Shown here: positions 10,929 to 21,996 of the stretch, piece after piece
How positions within the stretch are numbered: position 1 is the stretch's first letter
How the letters are laid out: each line of letters starts with the position of its first letter
Assembly: GCA_002189035.1 (NCBI GenBank)
Contig: CM007989.1
Location: 1,426,001-1,490,000 of the forward strand
Length of the DNA stretch: 64,000 nt
Direction of reading: 5' to 3'
From: Utricularia gibba
Lineage: Eukaryota > Streptophyta > Magnoliopsida > Lamiales > Lentibulariaceae
Notes under the pieces: model-generated
Told to the model about the DNA's origin: nothing
The model's database searches: none
Seen by the model: only the letters and a program-made list of their open reading frames with translations
Position numbers and translations under genes: made by a program

Positions 10929-12428
10929 ATGAAGGAGCTTCTGACGACGGTGGCGTCGATGATGGGAGCGTGGGCTTTCTTGCAGAGCCTTTTAAGCGCC
11001 GTTTTTCCACCGGAGGTCCGTTTCGCTGCCGTCAAATTCTTCAGGCAATTCTTCACTTACCTTTCGTCTTACTGCTACTATGATATCACGGAGATCGATG
11101 GTGTCAACACCAACGAGCTCTACAACGCCGTCCAGATTTACCTTAGCTCCTCTGCCTGTGTCTCCGGGACGCGTCTTAGCCTTACCCGCGGTTTGAACTC
11201 CTCCGCCATCACTTTCGGCCTGGCGAACAACGACCGCCTTGTGGATAACTACCAGGGAGTTAGCGTGGAGTGGGAGCACATCGTTTCGGCGAGGCAGGCG
11301 CAGAGTTTCACTTGGCGGCCGTTGCCGGAGGAGAAAAGGGGATTTGTGCTACGGGTGAGGAAAAACGACAAACATCTGGTGCTCAATTCTTATCTTGATT
11401 TCGTGACGGAGAAAGCGAATGAATTGCGGCGCAAAAATCAAGATCGGCTGCTGTACACTAATTCTAGAGGTGGGTCTTTGGACTCGAGGGGCCATCCCTG
11501 GGAGTCTGTACCGTTCAAGCACCCAAGTACCTTCGACACTTTGGCCATGGACCCCCTGAAGAAATCAGAAATCATGGCGGATCTTCAAGATTTCGTGGAC
11601 GGCGAAGCGTTTTACCGGAAAACTGGGCGTGCTTGGAAACGTGGGTATTTGCTGTACGGCCCTCCGGGAACAGGGAAATCAAGCATGATCGCAGCTATGG
11701 CGAATTTCCTGGGATATGATATCTACGATCTGGAATTGACAGAAGTGAGTACCAACTCGGAATTGAGAAAGCTCCTGATGAAAACTACTTCGAAATCAAT
11801 AATCGTTATCGAAGACATCGATTGCTCCATCAGCTTAACCAACAGGTTGAACAATTCCGGCAGCGGAGGCAACGGTAATGGACGACGGAGCTCTTACGAC
11901 GTAACGGCGCCCCCAGCTGACGATAAACCGAGCACAATTACTTTGTCCGGGCTACTGAATTTCACAGATGGTTTATGGTCCTGCTGCGGCAGTGAACGGA
12001 TTTTTGTGTTCACTACGAACCATATCGAAAAGCTTGATCCGGCGTTGCTGAGAAGCGGAAGAATGGACATGCACATTCATATGAGCTACTGCTCTTTCCA
12101 GTCTCTGATAATACTAGTCAAAAACTATCTTGGGTACCAGGAGGGCGATCTGCCCGTTGGGATCATACTGGAGGAGATGGAGTCAGTCGTGGATTCTGCG
12201 ATGATTACTCCGGCAGATGTGAGTGAGTTGCTGATCAAGCACCGGCGTGATAGGAAGAAGGCTATCGATGAGCTAATGAAGGAACTTCGAATGAGAGGTG
12301 AACAGAACAGGATTAAACAGAAGATTGGGAATGTGGATCATGTGGAAGATGAAGAGGAGGAGAAACGGCCGCTGGAAAACTCCGATAACGTTTCCTCCGG
12401 CGACGACGACGAGAAGAGGGATGATTAA
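10929..12428 (+). CDS. BCS1-type AAA-ATPase, plant AATP/ASD family
   Basis: An intronless gene encodes 499 aa, as is usual for this plant family. The N-terminus has a hydrophobic anchor (about residues 5-27), followed by the AAA-associated domain (residues about 30-190). The AAA core has Walker A GPPGTGKS at 244-251, Walker B IIVIEDID at 291-298 and a sensor segment around FVFTTNHIEKLDPALLRSGR. The glycine/serine/asparagine insert after Walker B and the acidic C-terminal tail (EDEEEEK) are family features. Relatives include the Arabidopsis mitochondrial or ER-associated AATP1, ASD and HSR4-type proteins linked to stress and seed maturation. The energy source is ATP hydrolysis, and the substrate cannot be read from sequence. 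Confidence 0.93.
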   Translation: MKELLTTVASMMGAWAFLQSLLSAVFPPEVRFAAVKFFRQFFTYLSSYCYYDITEIDGVNTNELYNAVQIYLSSSACVSGTRLSLTRGLNSSAITFGLANNDRLVDNYQGVSVEWEHIVSARQAQSFTWRPLPEEKRGFVLRVRKNDKHLVLNSYLDFVTEKANELRRKNQDRLLYTNSRGGSLDSRGHPWESVPFKHPSTFDTLAMDPLKKSEIMADLQDFVDGEAFYRKTGRAWKRGYLLYGPPGTGKSSMIAAMANFLGYDIYDLELTEVSTNSELRKLLMKTTSKSIIVIEDIDCSISLTNRLNNSGSGGNGNGRRSSYDVTAPPADDKPSTITLSGLLNFTDGLWSCCGSERIFVFTTNHIEKLDPALLRSGRMDMHIHMSYCSFQSLIILVKNYLGYQEGDLPVGIILEEMESVVDSAMITPADVSELLIKHRRDRKKAIDELMKELRMRGEQNRIKQKIGNVDHVEDEEEEKRPLENSDNVSSGDDDEKRDD

Positions 12429-15400
12429 GAGTGAATTTTTTGAGTTTGAATCAAGGGATCATGTTAGAAAATTTCTATATCTGTTTCTCCCATTATTCCA
12501 GTGACCCAGTCTATTCTCTATATGTAAATAAAAATTAAAAATGTATTTGTTAATATTAGATAAAGAAAAATCACATATCCGAAAGTTAATGTGAAATTAT
12601 CATGAATATAATAGATTTTATATTATTGGTAATTAACTAGATCTATTTTTTGAATATAATATTTATTTATTATATATTTAAATTTTACGTATTTTTGTCT
12701 AATCTATTAAATTTTTAATTTTAATAGGATATCAAATTATTTGTATTAAGATGTATCTTAGATGATTAGTTGCGTCTCATGCACTGGTCTAAGTTTCGAT
12801 TAAAAAAAAATAAATGAATTAGATTTAGAGGATAAAATTATATTGATTTATAATTATAAAAAATAAATCTTAATAAAATAAAAAATCATTCAACTTGATT
12901 ATGTATTTAAAGCAAAAGCAATCTCATATAAAAAATTAAAATGAAATTATCATGTATTTAAAAAATTTGTTGATCATTATTTTTAAATATGATTTACGTT
13001 TTTATATACTTGAAATTAAAGTCAATCATTAATTCCAACTTTTAACAGATGGCATCCTAAACAAAGCTAACACATGAGCAAACCAGATAAGCGAGACCTC
13101 TGCCTTGGATTCTGCCTGTGAAGTTGCGACTTTTTCAACCCCCGGTCATAAATCAGCATATTCTAGGCACAAAAATATTGGACAATGGGCAAGTTGAGAG
13201 CTTCCCCTTCCCGTGCCGCAGCAAGCATCAGATGTATGTGAAGGAAGAGGCTCCTCCACGTTACACGTCAGACAGTCCAGGTCACAACGTGTGGGAATCA
13301 GGGGGCTTGGTTACTGTTGTTGACCATGGTTAGAAGGGAGGCCTGAAATCTCACCTGAGAAGCACGTGGGGAGGCAGCCTCTCAAGCCATGAATTAATTT
13401 TAAAAATATTCAATGTGTTTTAATGTATTTATAAAACTACCCACCTTAAGTGCATTTTTTTGTGCTTAATATGTGTGAGATAAATGTACATTGGTTAACT
13501 TTCAAAATGACCCGCCAGCCTTGCTGGCTCTGCGCCTCAGAACTGCACCCAAGAAGCTTGACAAACGAGTTCCCCAGCTCCGAGGAAGACGCACAATTCC
13601 CACAATTACAAACCCCTCAGCTCAGGCCTCAGAGTAATCATATGAATGGAACATTCTGCTGTAAGAAAATCACATTTTTGGAGGTGTTTTCTCATGTCGA
13701 CCAATTTTTTTGTCCGTTTCGAGTAGATGCATGGCGGAGCACACAGAGGGGGCGCTGTATCTGCATCTGTGGGGACGGCAGATTGAAATGCGACATTTGA
13801 GGTGGGAGGAGTGGGGCGGTGGTTGGCTGTCGGGGCCGCCTTTTTCAGCAACTCAAATCTTTTTTACTATTATTATTATTATTATTAGAAAAGTAAAAAT
13901 AATTAATATGAACATAAATAGATAAAAATGGATAAAAAATACTTTTAAAAAACAAAGGATATTTTTAAATATAATATTCCACTTACTTTTGCCAATTTTA
14001 ATTTATTAATTCCATTCTCTCTCAAGGACCGCATACACGTGTCTATAGTGATGGGTTACATCATTTTCCCATCATTCCATATTCGATAATTATATATATT
14101 ATTTATGTGGCTAATTAGTAATTTAATCACAAACTAAAGATAGGCATTTTTTATTAAATTTAATTATACACATAATTTATTAAAGAATGATAAATATTAA
14201 TATATTCGATAACTTAAATTCGTATGATTTTATATTTGGTATATTCAATATTTTGAATAATTATATAAATTAAATATATATTCGTGGGCTGAGTTTATTA
14301 TTGTTATTGGGTCAGTAAGGTATTGCTCGAAAATGGGCCTAATCCTGGGCCTGGGCCTTTGCTATTACCTCGAAAGGAATGTGCCATGGTAACTGACGCC
14401 CATTCCTTATATGTCGGGAATTGAGACAAGTGCCGTCATGCGTCTGCAAAAAATTAACTACCTTGCGATTATCTAGTAATTAAACTCCATTAAAAGGAAA
14501 TAAGCATGTTTTTTTCCAATAAATGAGCATGCACAAGGCTTTATTGTCAATATTATTTTGCTAGTGCTTAACCCAAACTTGCTAATTCAATGTTATTAAT
14601 CCTAAAAGTAGGTGAAATCTTTTTTGGATCGTTTGGAAGTATGTTATATTGTTAGATTACGTTCTCAGTGAAATCAATAAGAAATTTTAAAATAGTCATA
14701 GGCTATTACACTCATAATTTCAATGAAAATAAAAAATAATTTGTCTGGTTATTATCATAAAAAATATAATTTATAAGTTAGAAATGAATATACGAGTAAT
14801 TAATATATTTTATATGTTAAATTTGAAATGAATGAATATTTATTTATCGAATATTATATAAATTAGTATAGAATAATAATTATTTAAATTTTATAATCAT
14901 AATTAGATATATATAATTATTAAATATTTAAAAATAAAAATTACTGATAATAAAACATTGAAGGCTATTAATCCAACAAGAAAATCCTTCAAACATATTT
15001 ATAACGTGCTTATTTTAAGCTCAGGCCTGCCAATTACGTATTAACGCGCGTGAAGACGTGGACCGGAGAGTGATTAAGTAGACCTATTCTATTGGCCGGT
15101 AAACGGCGGGCGCACCTACACCTATTGTACCGAATAATTTCTTTCCAACGAAACAACACATCATTGGGAGGTTGCAGCCGGCGAGCTGTCAAAATTGGAT
15201 TCCTAATCGAATTGGACAACTTGCGGGAAGGAAGGTGGAGTTCGACGCAAAAGATATCAATTTCCTTTCTCCCCCCTTCCCTGTTTTCCTGACTTTTCTT
15301 CTTTGTCTCGTGTTGGGCAAAGAAGAAGAGTAAGATCTACGCAGTCCCTTCTGTTTTCCGCGGGAGAAGCACTGGCAACAAGTTAGTTACTTTTTGATCG

Positions 15401-15468
15401 GCTCGCGTTTTCTGAGGAGTATATTTATCTGGGTTGAAGTCGCTTTGATTTGCTGGGGGCAAAAGACG
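12429..15468. other. Intergenic, AAA-ATPase to syntaxin-like gene
   Basis: Three kilobases of AT-rich DNA. It contains an (ATT)n microsatellite near 13867-13887 and small open frames (13.1-13.9 kb) without recognisable domains. The last few hundred bases (about 15.2-15.47 kb) are probably promoter and 5' leader of the next gene. Confidence 0.55.
13867..13887. repeat. (TAT)n microsatellite
   Basis: Seven trinucleotide units are read directly from the sequence. Confidence 0.9.
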
Positions 15469-17165
15469 ATGTTGGTTGCGAATAGTTTCGATCTATGGCA
15501 GAAAGACGCTTTCTTTTCGGCTGCCGAGGAGGTTCAGCAATCTGCCGACACGTGAGTGGTCTCTATGGGTGTTTGGGAGTTTCGTTCTCAGTTTAGTAGG
15601 GTTTTTTTTATATGGGCGGTGTCAATTTTGTGGATACCCTCTTGGATTGTGTGAACTTGCTTTCTCCTCTGGAACTTCCAACTACAATTCTTTTGTGCGG
15701 ATTTTATGCCTATGGATAGTTGTGAATATTTGCCTATTTAGGGTTGACGCGATAGGAAACTCTAGTCGGTGTGTTTGGAAATGATTTAATTTCTGGTTCA
15801 GAAGTTGATATACTGCCTGAACTAAAGATACACCTTACTGAAACAAGATTCAGTTTGGGTTGTGAAGGAGGGAAATTTTGCATTCACTTGTGGTGAACTT
15901 CTGTTTTCCAGAATGGAGTCGGCGTATCGGGCATGGAGGAGAGCGAGGAAAGAAGGATCAGTGCCTCAGCAATTAGAGGAACTAGCTGGAGAACTTCAAA
16001 TGGCTTTAGGCACTGCAAAATGGCAGGTAGTTCGTCCCCTTGTTCAGTTTCATGCATGTTTTGTTTTCCTCTTCTTGTGTTGATCTTTCCATACATTTTG
16101 ATGCATTTAGTTGGAGGAGTTTGAGAGAGCCGTGTTCCTCAGCTACAAAGGCCATGGGAATGATGTTATGGCTGCGCGGCATAAGGAGTTCATCTCTGCC
16201 ATGGAACATCAAATCTCCCAGGTGGAAAATGATCTGATGGATCATTTCGTCGAAGGAAAGAAACCGTTTAGGTGGGTGAACTTGGATGAAGATGAACGTG
16301 ATGACTTAGCAAATTTTCTCTCCGGTATTTCTGCTACACCACAATGGATGCCATCTGGTGGTGAAAACAGGAGGTTTCAGACAGCGACAACTGGATGTCT
16401 GGATCAGGAAAAAAATCGAGAAGAAGTCACCTCAAGCAGTGACAATAAAAACTGCTTTACTGATTCAGGCGAGGCCAGGTCTTCTGAAACACAGGATCAG
16501 GTTAGCTATCCATCTGATAGAATTGTCAGCACTTACAGAGCAAGGGGTTCATCTCATCAAGATTTGCTGGAGATTGTTATTGACCGGAACGAGGCACCGA
16601 TGGATCCAATGATTGAGGAAGCCACACCAAAGGACAAGGCTTCCAAGGGTAAATCTTATTTTTGGCGTTCAAGATGCAGTGAGCATTCTGATGCAAAGGG
16701 AGCAGATAGCTTCATGCATGGAAGAATCATTGGTTGGATGCATCAGGTTAGTCTGTGATAAATCTACAGCAGTAACTCATCATGATTTGATTTATTAACA
16801 GGAAGCCCTGGTTTTTTGCCTTACAGAGCTTGAGAATTCGTCAAAGTTACAAACATCTGGTTTCTCCAGTGAAATCTTTACGAACTGTACTCATTCTAAT
16901 GCTAACAATTTTATTAGTAGGTATGTAAACATATTACATGGAATTGGAATCTTAATCATGCAAAACAAGGTCACCATTTCCATTGTTGTTTCTGCAGTGC
17001 CTTTTCTGATGTATACAACTTGAAGCCATGTAAAACCCCGAAACTGGAAGACAAAGGTAAGCAGAAAACAGTGGAATTTAGATAGAGGCAGAGGTAATAT
17101 TGCTTATTCATGTTACAAATTGTGTGGATGCAGTTGAAGACATGAAAAATGAAGTCTCCGACTAA
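15469..17165 (+). CDS. Syntaxin-6 N-terminal-domain protein (At1g27700-like)
   Basis: Six exons: 15469-15551, 15912-16026, 16111-16746, 16802-16920, 16998-17056 and 17134-17165. All have GT-AG introns and give 347 aa. The start MLVANSFDLWQKDAFFSAAE and the block ESAYRAWRR...ALGTAKWQLEEFERA form the helical N-terminal domain of syntaxin-6/SYP61-type t-SNAREs. The middle is low-complexity and polar. I see no SNARE helix and no C-terminal transmembrane anchor. The protein therefore resembles the plant syntaxin/t-SNARE family member At1g27700 rather than a functional Qc-SNARE, and is probably a soluble trafficking partner. The first exon ends in codon phase 2 and exon 2 starts at the MESAYR motif, which fixes the model. 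Confidence 0.85.
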
Positions 17166-17649
17166 AGATCAAGGATTATAGCTTCAGAATGTTAATGTAC
17201 TAAATCAAGATTCAAAGACTCCGGAAAGAACCTTATGTAAGGATGGCTGATATTTGTACTGCATGTGATAAACTGTACAAAAGAGTTGCATGAAAGATTA
17301 TTGGCACGTAGCATTTTGCTATCTTCTCATACAAAAAAGCTCAACTTCTCACAGTAAATATGCAATCGTCTACAAAAAAAGGCTCATGGATCCTCATTCC
17401 CTTCAGCAGCAACCTGATGCATTGCTGTTTCCCCTCTACGCTGATCTTTGCTAATGAACATTGTCAGAAAACATCTATTCCCCTCTCTGCTATAATGACT
17501 TCAAAAGAACAAGCAGATGCCATCATAACGAAATGTAACTCAAAACTACTGTGTCATACACAAAGAATCTTTCTTTGTTGTTTGAATCAATCCTCTTCAA
17601 CACGCGGCAGAGCAATTGTAGGATATAAGTTAACCAGGGGTATTTGGAT
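17166..17649. other. Convergent 3' flanks of two genes
   Basis: The stretch lies between the stop codons of the plus-strand syntaxin-like gene and the minus-strand XRCC3 gene. It is presumably both 3' untranslated regions, which may overlap. No separate gene is seen. Confidence 0.6.
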
Positions 17650-18492
17650 CTAGCCGATACTCATCTCTTCAATTCCAAAAACGCCATCTCTTCTAATCAG
17701 GAACTCTGTGGAAGAATTAGGCAAATGGGGTGCAAAAGCTACTCCGATGAACCTCCTTGTCTTAACAGTTTCCATCCCTGCCTCCACAATTTTCTCATCT
17801 TGTCTGCTCATGAACAACCTCGTGTTCACGCAATTGGCCCATGACAACCCCAAAGCTGCAGAAACCTTCCTCCCAGATGTGACAAAGGACATCAATTTCT
17901 CAATCCTTGAATTTGAAGAATCGATTACATCTACCACTTGGTTCGTAATCACAATCGGTAGCCGAAATTTATGCCCAAGAGCCCTCAGTTTTGACGAAAT
18001 CTTGAAGAACATACATGAACGCCTCTTCAGCTCCAATGGGGTGTTCTCAAATTCCCCACGGAACAATGCTGCAATAGAATCAATAACTACAATCCTAATA
18101 TTCAACTTGGGTACCATAGAATCTAAGCGAGGCAGAATGTCGAGCAGGTTCTCTGCAGATTGAAGCGGCTCCACGAAGATCTTATCCAAGGGGTCGTGCG
18201 GTATCTGCGACCTGTAAACGACAGAGAGCTGGCAGAGACGCCGAATGGGAAAAGGGAATTCGGAGTGCAGGTACAAAGATGCACCGTCGAGGCCGCCGTA
18301 AGAAGCCGGTAACTGTGCCGCGAGAAGAAGCTGAAGCGATAGCTGCGTTTTTCCGGTCCCGCTCTCTGCAACAATTTCAGTGATTGAATCACAAGGTAGT
18401 CCTCCGTGGAGCAGGCGGTCCAGGATCCGGCATCCAAGTGTTAATTTTTCCGTTTTGGCTGCGCACGGCCGGAGAAAGTCTTCATTGTTCAT
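17650..18492 (-). CDS. XRCC3: DNA repair protein XRCC3 (RAD51 paralogue)
   Basis: A single-exon gene encodes 280 aa. It has the RecA-fold ATPase core: Walker A ESGTGKTQ at 43-50, Walker B IVVIDS at 134-139, and the XRCC3-typical LYLHSEFPFPIRRL strand. The segments TEIVAESGTGKTQLSLQLLL and ALFRGEFENTPLELKRRS match plant XRCC3 closely. XRCC3 works with RAD51C in the CX3 complex, promoting RAD51 filament function and Holliday-junction processing in homologous recombination and meiosis. The gene is slightly shorter than the roughly 300-residue Arabidopsis protein, mainly in loops. It is transcribed divergently from RPA2, with 337 bp between the two start codons. Confidence 0.94.
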   Translation of the reverse strand: MNNEDFLRPCAAKTEKLTLGCRILDRLLHGGLPCDSITEIVAESGTGKTQLSLQLLLAAQLPASYGGLDGASLYLHSEFPFPIRRLCQLSVVYRSQIPHDPLDKIFVEPLQSAENLLDILPRLDSMVPKLNIRIVVIDSIAALFRGEFENTPLELKRRSCMFFKISSKLRALGHKFRLPIVITNQVVDVIDSSNSRIEKLMSFVTSGRKVSAALGLSWANCVNTRLFMSRQDEKIVEAGMETVKTRRFIGVAFAPHLPNSSTEFLIRRDGVFGIEEMSIG

Positions 18493-18603
18493 AGCTCTCT
18501 GGGTTCTTCCTTCAAATCTCCAAATTCATGGCGCCATTTACGGCTCTCTGAGCGAAACATATTTTCCAATTTAGCCCCTGATACGAAAAATACCGCTGCA
18601 CAA

Positions 18604-18638
18604 TGGGCCTTTTATTGGGCCTTCAGACAATGTGGGCT
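18604..18638 (+). promoter_or_regulatory. Cluster of site II (TGGGCY) motifs
   Basis: TGGGCC occurs twice and TGGGCT once within 35 bp. Such clusters bind TCP factors in many plant housekeeping and cell-cycle promoters. Confidence 0.6.
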
Positions 18639-18713
18639 TTATAAAGAAAAGGTAACGGGCAGTTAATTGGCTGCCCGTGTTCAGCAAGAGGCCTATAGCG
18701 TATATGGAAAATG

Positions 18714-18742
18714 GCGGCAAAGAAAACTGGACTGGCGCCAAA
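18714..18742 (-). promoter_or_regulatory. Pair of E2F-type motifs
   Basis: TTTGCCGC (18721-18714) and TTTGGCGC (18742-18735, within TTTGGCGCC) both fit the TTTSSCGC consensus and are spaced about one to two helical turns apart. Occupancy by E2F/DP is inferred from motif and gene class. Confidence 0.65.
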
Positions 18743-18829
18743 TCATTCTTCAAGCTCTTGAATTGCATTACTCGATCGCTGACATTCTCGGTAGTCACCC
18801 AAATTTCTCCGGCGTACTAGGGCGAAAGA

Positions 18830-20505
18830 ATGATGTTTGAGAGCAGCCAATCCGATGGGGTGGGGAACGGCGGCGGATTCGTTTCTTCACAGTCGACGAA
18901 GGTAATCGATCTCATCATCTATCGTGATGGATTAGCGAAGTGGTGCATCTCTAACTGCGCATGTTTTCTTTGAATACTTCTACAAAAAAAGAATATGATT
19001 TTTTGTTATTGCAGAGTCGTGATAATCAGCCGATGTTTCCATTGACCGTGAAGCAAATTGCCAATGCTACCCCGTCAACAGATGACAAGCCAACTTTTGA
19101 CATCGATGGCGTGGAAGTTTACAATGTGAGTTCAAGGAGTTTAACTGCCGCGATACGTTTTGCCCTTGTTCCACTTTTTATGCCGTGAGAAAATGCATTT
19201 GCACTGCTAATTTTCATGTTCTAGTTCAGTTTCGTTGTTTGAGTTCGATATGTTCTGTTAGGTGAAACTGATTGGGATGGTCTCCGAAATTAACAAACGG
19301 GTTACCGACGTTTCCTTTGTCATCGATGATTTCACTGGAAGGATTGATTGTCATCGATGGTGAGCTTTTCTTTTTCTCGTCCTTTTGGTTTTCTTTGTTA
19401 TCAGTAATCTAGTACATATCTATTCCAGGAGTTGGCTGTTAGTAACAGTATGCATGATATGTTTTTCCAGGGTAAATGATTCTTATGATACAATGGAAGC
19501 AGAAAGCTTAGCGTAAAGTTCTTTTATCCTTTCATTCCGTGTCCTTGCTACCATTTGCGCAGTGTTGTCTAAGCAGTCAATGATAAAGCAGGGATGGTGC
19601 GTATTTTCGTGTTCACGGTCATTTAAAAAGTTTCCAAGGGAAAATACAAGTGGTTGTTTTTGCTGTCAGGTAATGTCTGCACTGCAAGTTATTTTGTCTT
19701 CAGCATCCAAGCAGTAATGGAACATCATATATACAAATAATGACGCTCAAGCTGATATCCTTTTTTTGCATTTTTTTTCATTCAGGGCCGTAAAAGATTT
19801 CAATGAAATTGCCAACCATTTCATCGAGTGTATGCATGCTCAGCGCAAGAATTCTAGAATGCAGGTAAATAGAAGTAGAAGCATGTTACACGTCCTGTTC
19901 CATCTGTTACGACTAATGTAATCTCATTTTCAAGATGCAGAGCTCCGGTGTGGCTCCTACTTCTGCTGCTTCGACGTTTAGTAATCACAGCAGCCATCAA
20001 GCTACCCCTTCTATTCAAGTAACTTCTGAAATGATAAATCTCTTGCATTCATGATCCACATATTACTAAACTTTTTCCGTGATCTGATCCAGTTATCCCA
20101 GGCTTACAACTTGGATGGACTTGGAAATACCGACAAGATGGTTCTGGACTATCTGCAGATGCCCTCCATCATGTAAGCATCCAGCCTCCCCTTCCTAAGC
20201 AGTATTCGATCCGTCCAACTGCTGTAATTTGGATTCTCTCTAGACACAACTAACTGACATGTTCTGATATCAGCTGCCAAGAGAAGGGTGCCCACTTGGA
20301 TGAAATTGCACAGACACTAAAGATCAGCAAACAAAAGCTGCAGTAAGCCTCTTCCTCCCAGGGCTACCAGCTTATATCAAAACACTCCAACCTTCAATCC
20401 CACATTCTTTTTTGCTACTGTTGATCCAGGGAAGTGATTGAATCTCTTGAGTCAGAAGGTCTGGTTTACTCCACGGTGGATGAATATCACTACAAAGCTA
20501 CCTAG
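18830..20505 (+). CDS. RPA2: Replication protein A 32-kDa subunit (RPA2)
   Basis: Ten exons: 18830-18901, 19015-19125, 19262-19359, 19471-19512, 19592-19669, 19786-19864, 19935-20018, 20093-20172, 20274-20342 and 20430-20505. All are GT-AG and in frame, giving 262 aa. The protein has a Gly/Ser-rich phosphorylatable N-terminus (MMFESSQSDGVGNGGGF). It then has an OB-fold (VSEINKRVTDVSFVIDDFTG, then GRIDCHRW; LKSFQGKIQVVVFAVR) and a C-terminal winged helix (HLDEIAQTLKISKQKLQEVI...STVDEYHYK). RPA2 is the middle subunit of the single-strand-DNA-binding trimer used in replication, repair and recombination. Two adjacent in-frame ATGs (18830, 18833) could start translation. The gene shares its promoter with XRCC3. 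Confidence 0.94.
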
Positions 20506-21996
20506 ACAAGAGTCACTTCTGAGAAAGTAGATCAGGTCCTCGGAGTTCAGAGCATTGATGAAGCTTTTATGATTAGATGCTCAGTCTATGAATTTATGGA
20601 TCTTGTTGGGGAAATCATTAAAATGTCAGGGATGCCCATAGGTGTGATGAACTTATGATGCACATATTTTAATTTATCTACATTAATCATTATCATATTA
20701 TTTTTTTCCAATTTGTTTGTAATAAAAAATAGAGAGAACTACGTTAATTGGTAATTATTTGGGTGTTAAATAGTTTTAGAAATAATTAATGTATATTTAT
20801 AAATAATTTTAATTATCACTATTATTCTCTCTATTCACATAAAATAAAAATGTTGGTATTAGTATTAGTTCTGATCTAAAAATGATATTATTTATTAATA
20901 ATATAATAAATTATATCCAAAACAAGGAATGATTTTTGAAAAAAATGCGTCTTTGTAGTGATAAATTAGGCTGAATTGAAAAATATTAAATTGTGACAAA
21001 ATACAGGAAGAAAACTTATTAATAGTATTGAATATTCTAAAAAAACATATGACACAATTCAATAACTTTATATGGTTACATTTTGACATTCATGTGATCC
21101 TGAGGTTACTTTTTGTGACAATGCCATTTATTTAGAATTGAATTTTAACAGGAAAAAAGTCATTAGCTGCCTGTTGAGGTCACTATTAGTGACATGCACA
21201 AATACAGTTAATGGCTCAATGATTTGCTGGTCCCCTTGCCATTCCCTAATGGTATTGCCACATACTGATGTATTAGTGACAATTCTCAGAATTCAAAAAA
21301 AAAAAAAATTCAAGAATGTTATGATCCTTTTTTATCTTATTCTCAAAAAATAGAATTTTATGATCGATAATTTTTTTAAAATAATAATCATTTAAAAAAA
21401 ATTATAATTTTTTTAAAAAATTAATTTTGAAAAGTTTGTTGAAAAATAGAAACAGTTTCACATTTTCACACACATTTATTAATTGTGTTATGAAATTGTA
21501 ATTTGATGTTAGAATGTCGATTTATATATTTTTTTTATGTCTGGTAATAAATAGATGTGGACTCCCGATTTAATTTGCACCAAACCCAATTATTTTCTTG
21601 TATTGTAAAATGAAAGCGGTGTGGAGTCAGCGGCCTTTTTTACGTCTGCATCCTCCTCATCAATCCATTTAACAAAAAGGAAGACACAACGATGTGTGTG
21701 ATTTGGATTTGTGGTATCTGTGTGTTGGCCTGGAATTGGATATAGAGAACGAACCAAAACACAAGAAGGAAAAATAGTGTTTGGTCTAGCAGCATAACGA
21801 AAGCAAGCCCCCCCATATTTCATGTTTTATGCTTGCTTTCTTGGTATTCGCTCCCTCTCTCTCTCTATTCCTCGGTCTTCTCCTCGCCCGTTTTGATGCA
21901 TCCTCTGTGTTTTTTTCTGATGTGGGCGTGGGTAATCTTCTGTCTCCTGCAGTTGCTAATGCGAGCGCTTCTTGAAGGGGAGTGGAGACATAAGAC
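20506..21996. other. Intergenic, RPA2 3' flank to VEL gene leader
   Basis: AT-rich DNA. The last 150-250 bp include a pyrimidine-rich tract (CTCTCTCTCTC near 21850) typical of a plant 5' leader and probably belong to the VEL transcript, with several short upstream open frames. No separate gene is supported. Confidence 0.55.

Larger units (their letters stand above)
18493..18829. promoter_or_regulatory. Shared bidirectional XRCC3/RPA2 promoter
   Basis: The 337 bp between divergent start codons hold all upstream sequence for both genes' proximal promoters. Three TGGGCY site II-type motifs (18604-18609, 18616-18621, 18633-18638) lie nearer XRCC3. Two E2F-type TTTSSCGC motifs (on the minus strand at 18721-18714 and 18742-18735) lie nearer RPA2. 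Both motif classes are known in plant S-phase and proliferation genes, so co-expression in dividing cells is the natural inference. Confidence 0.75.

Noticed and set aside
12429-15468. Search for transposon or LTR structure in the AT-rich interval
   Set aside because: No terminal repeats, target-site duplications or transposase text were found by eye.
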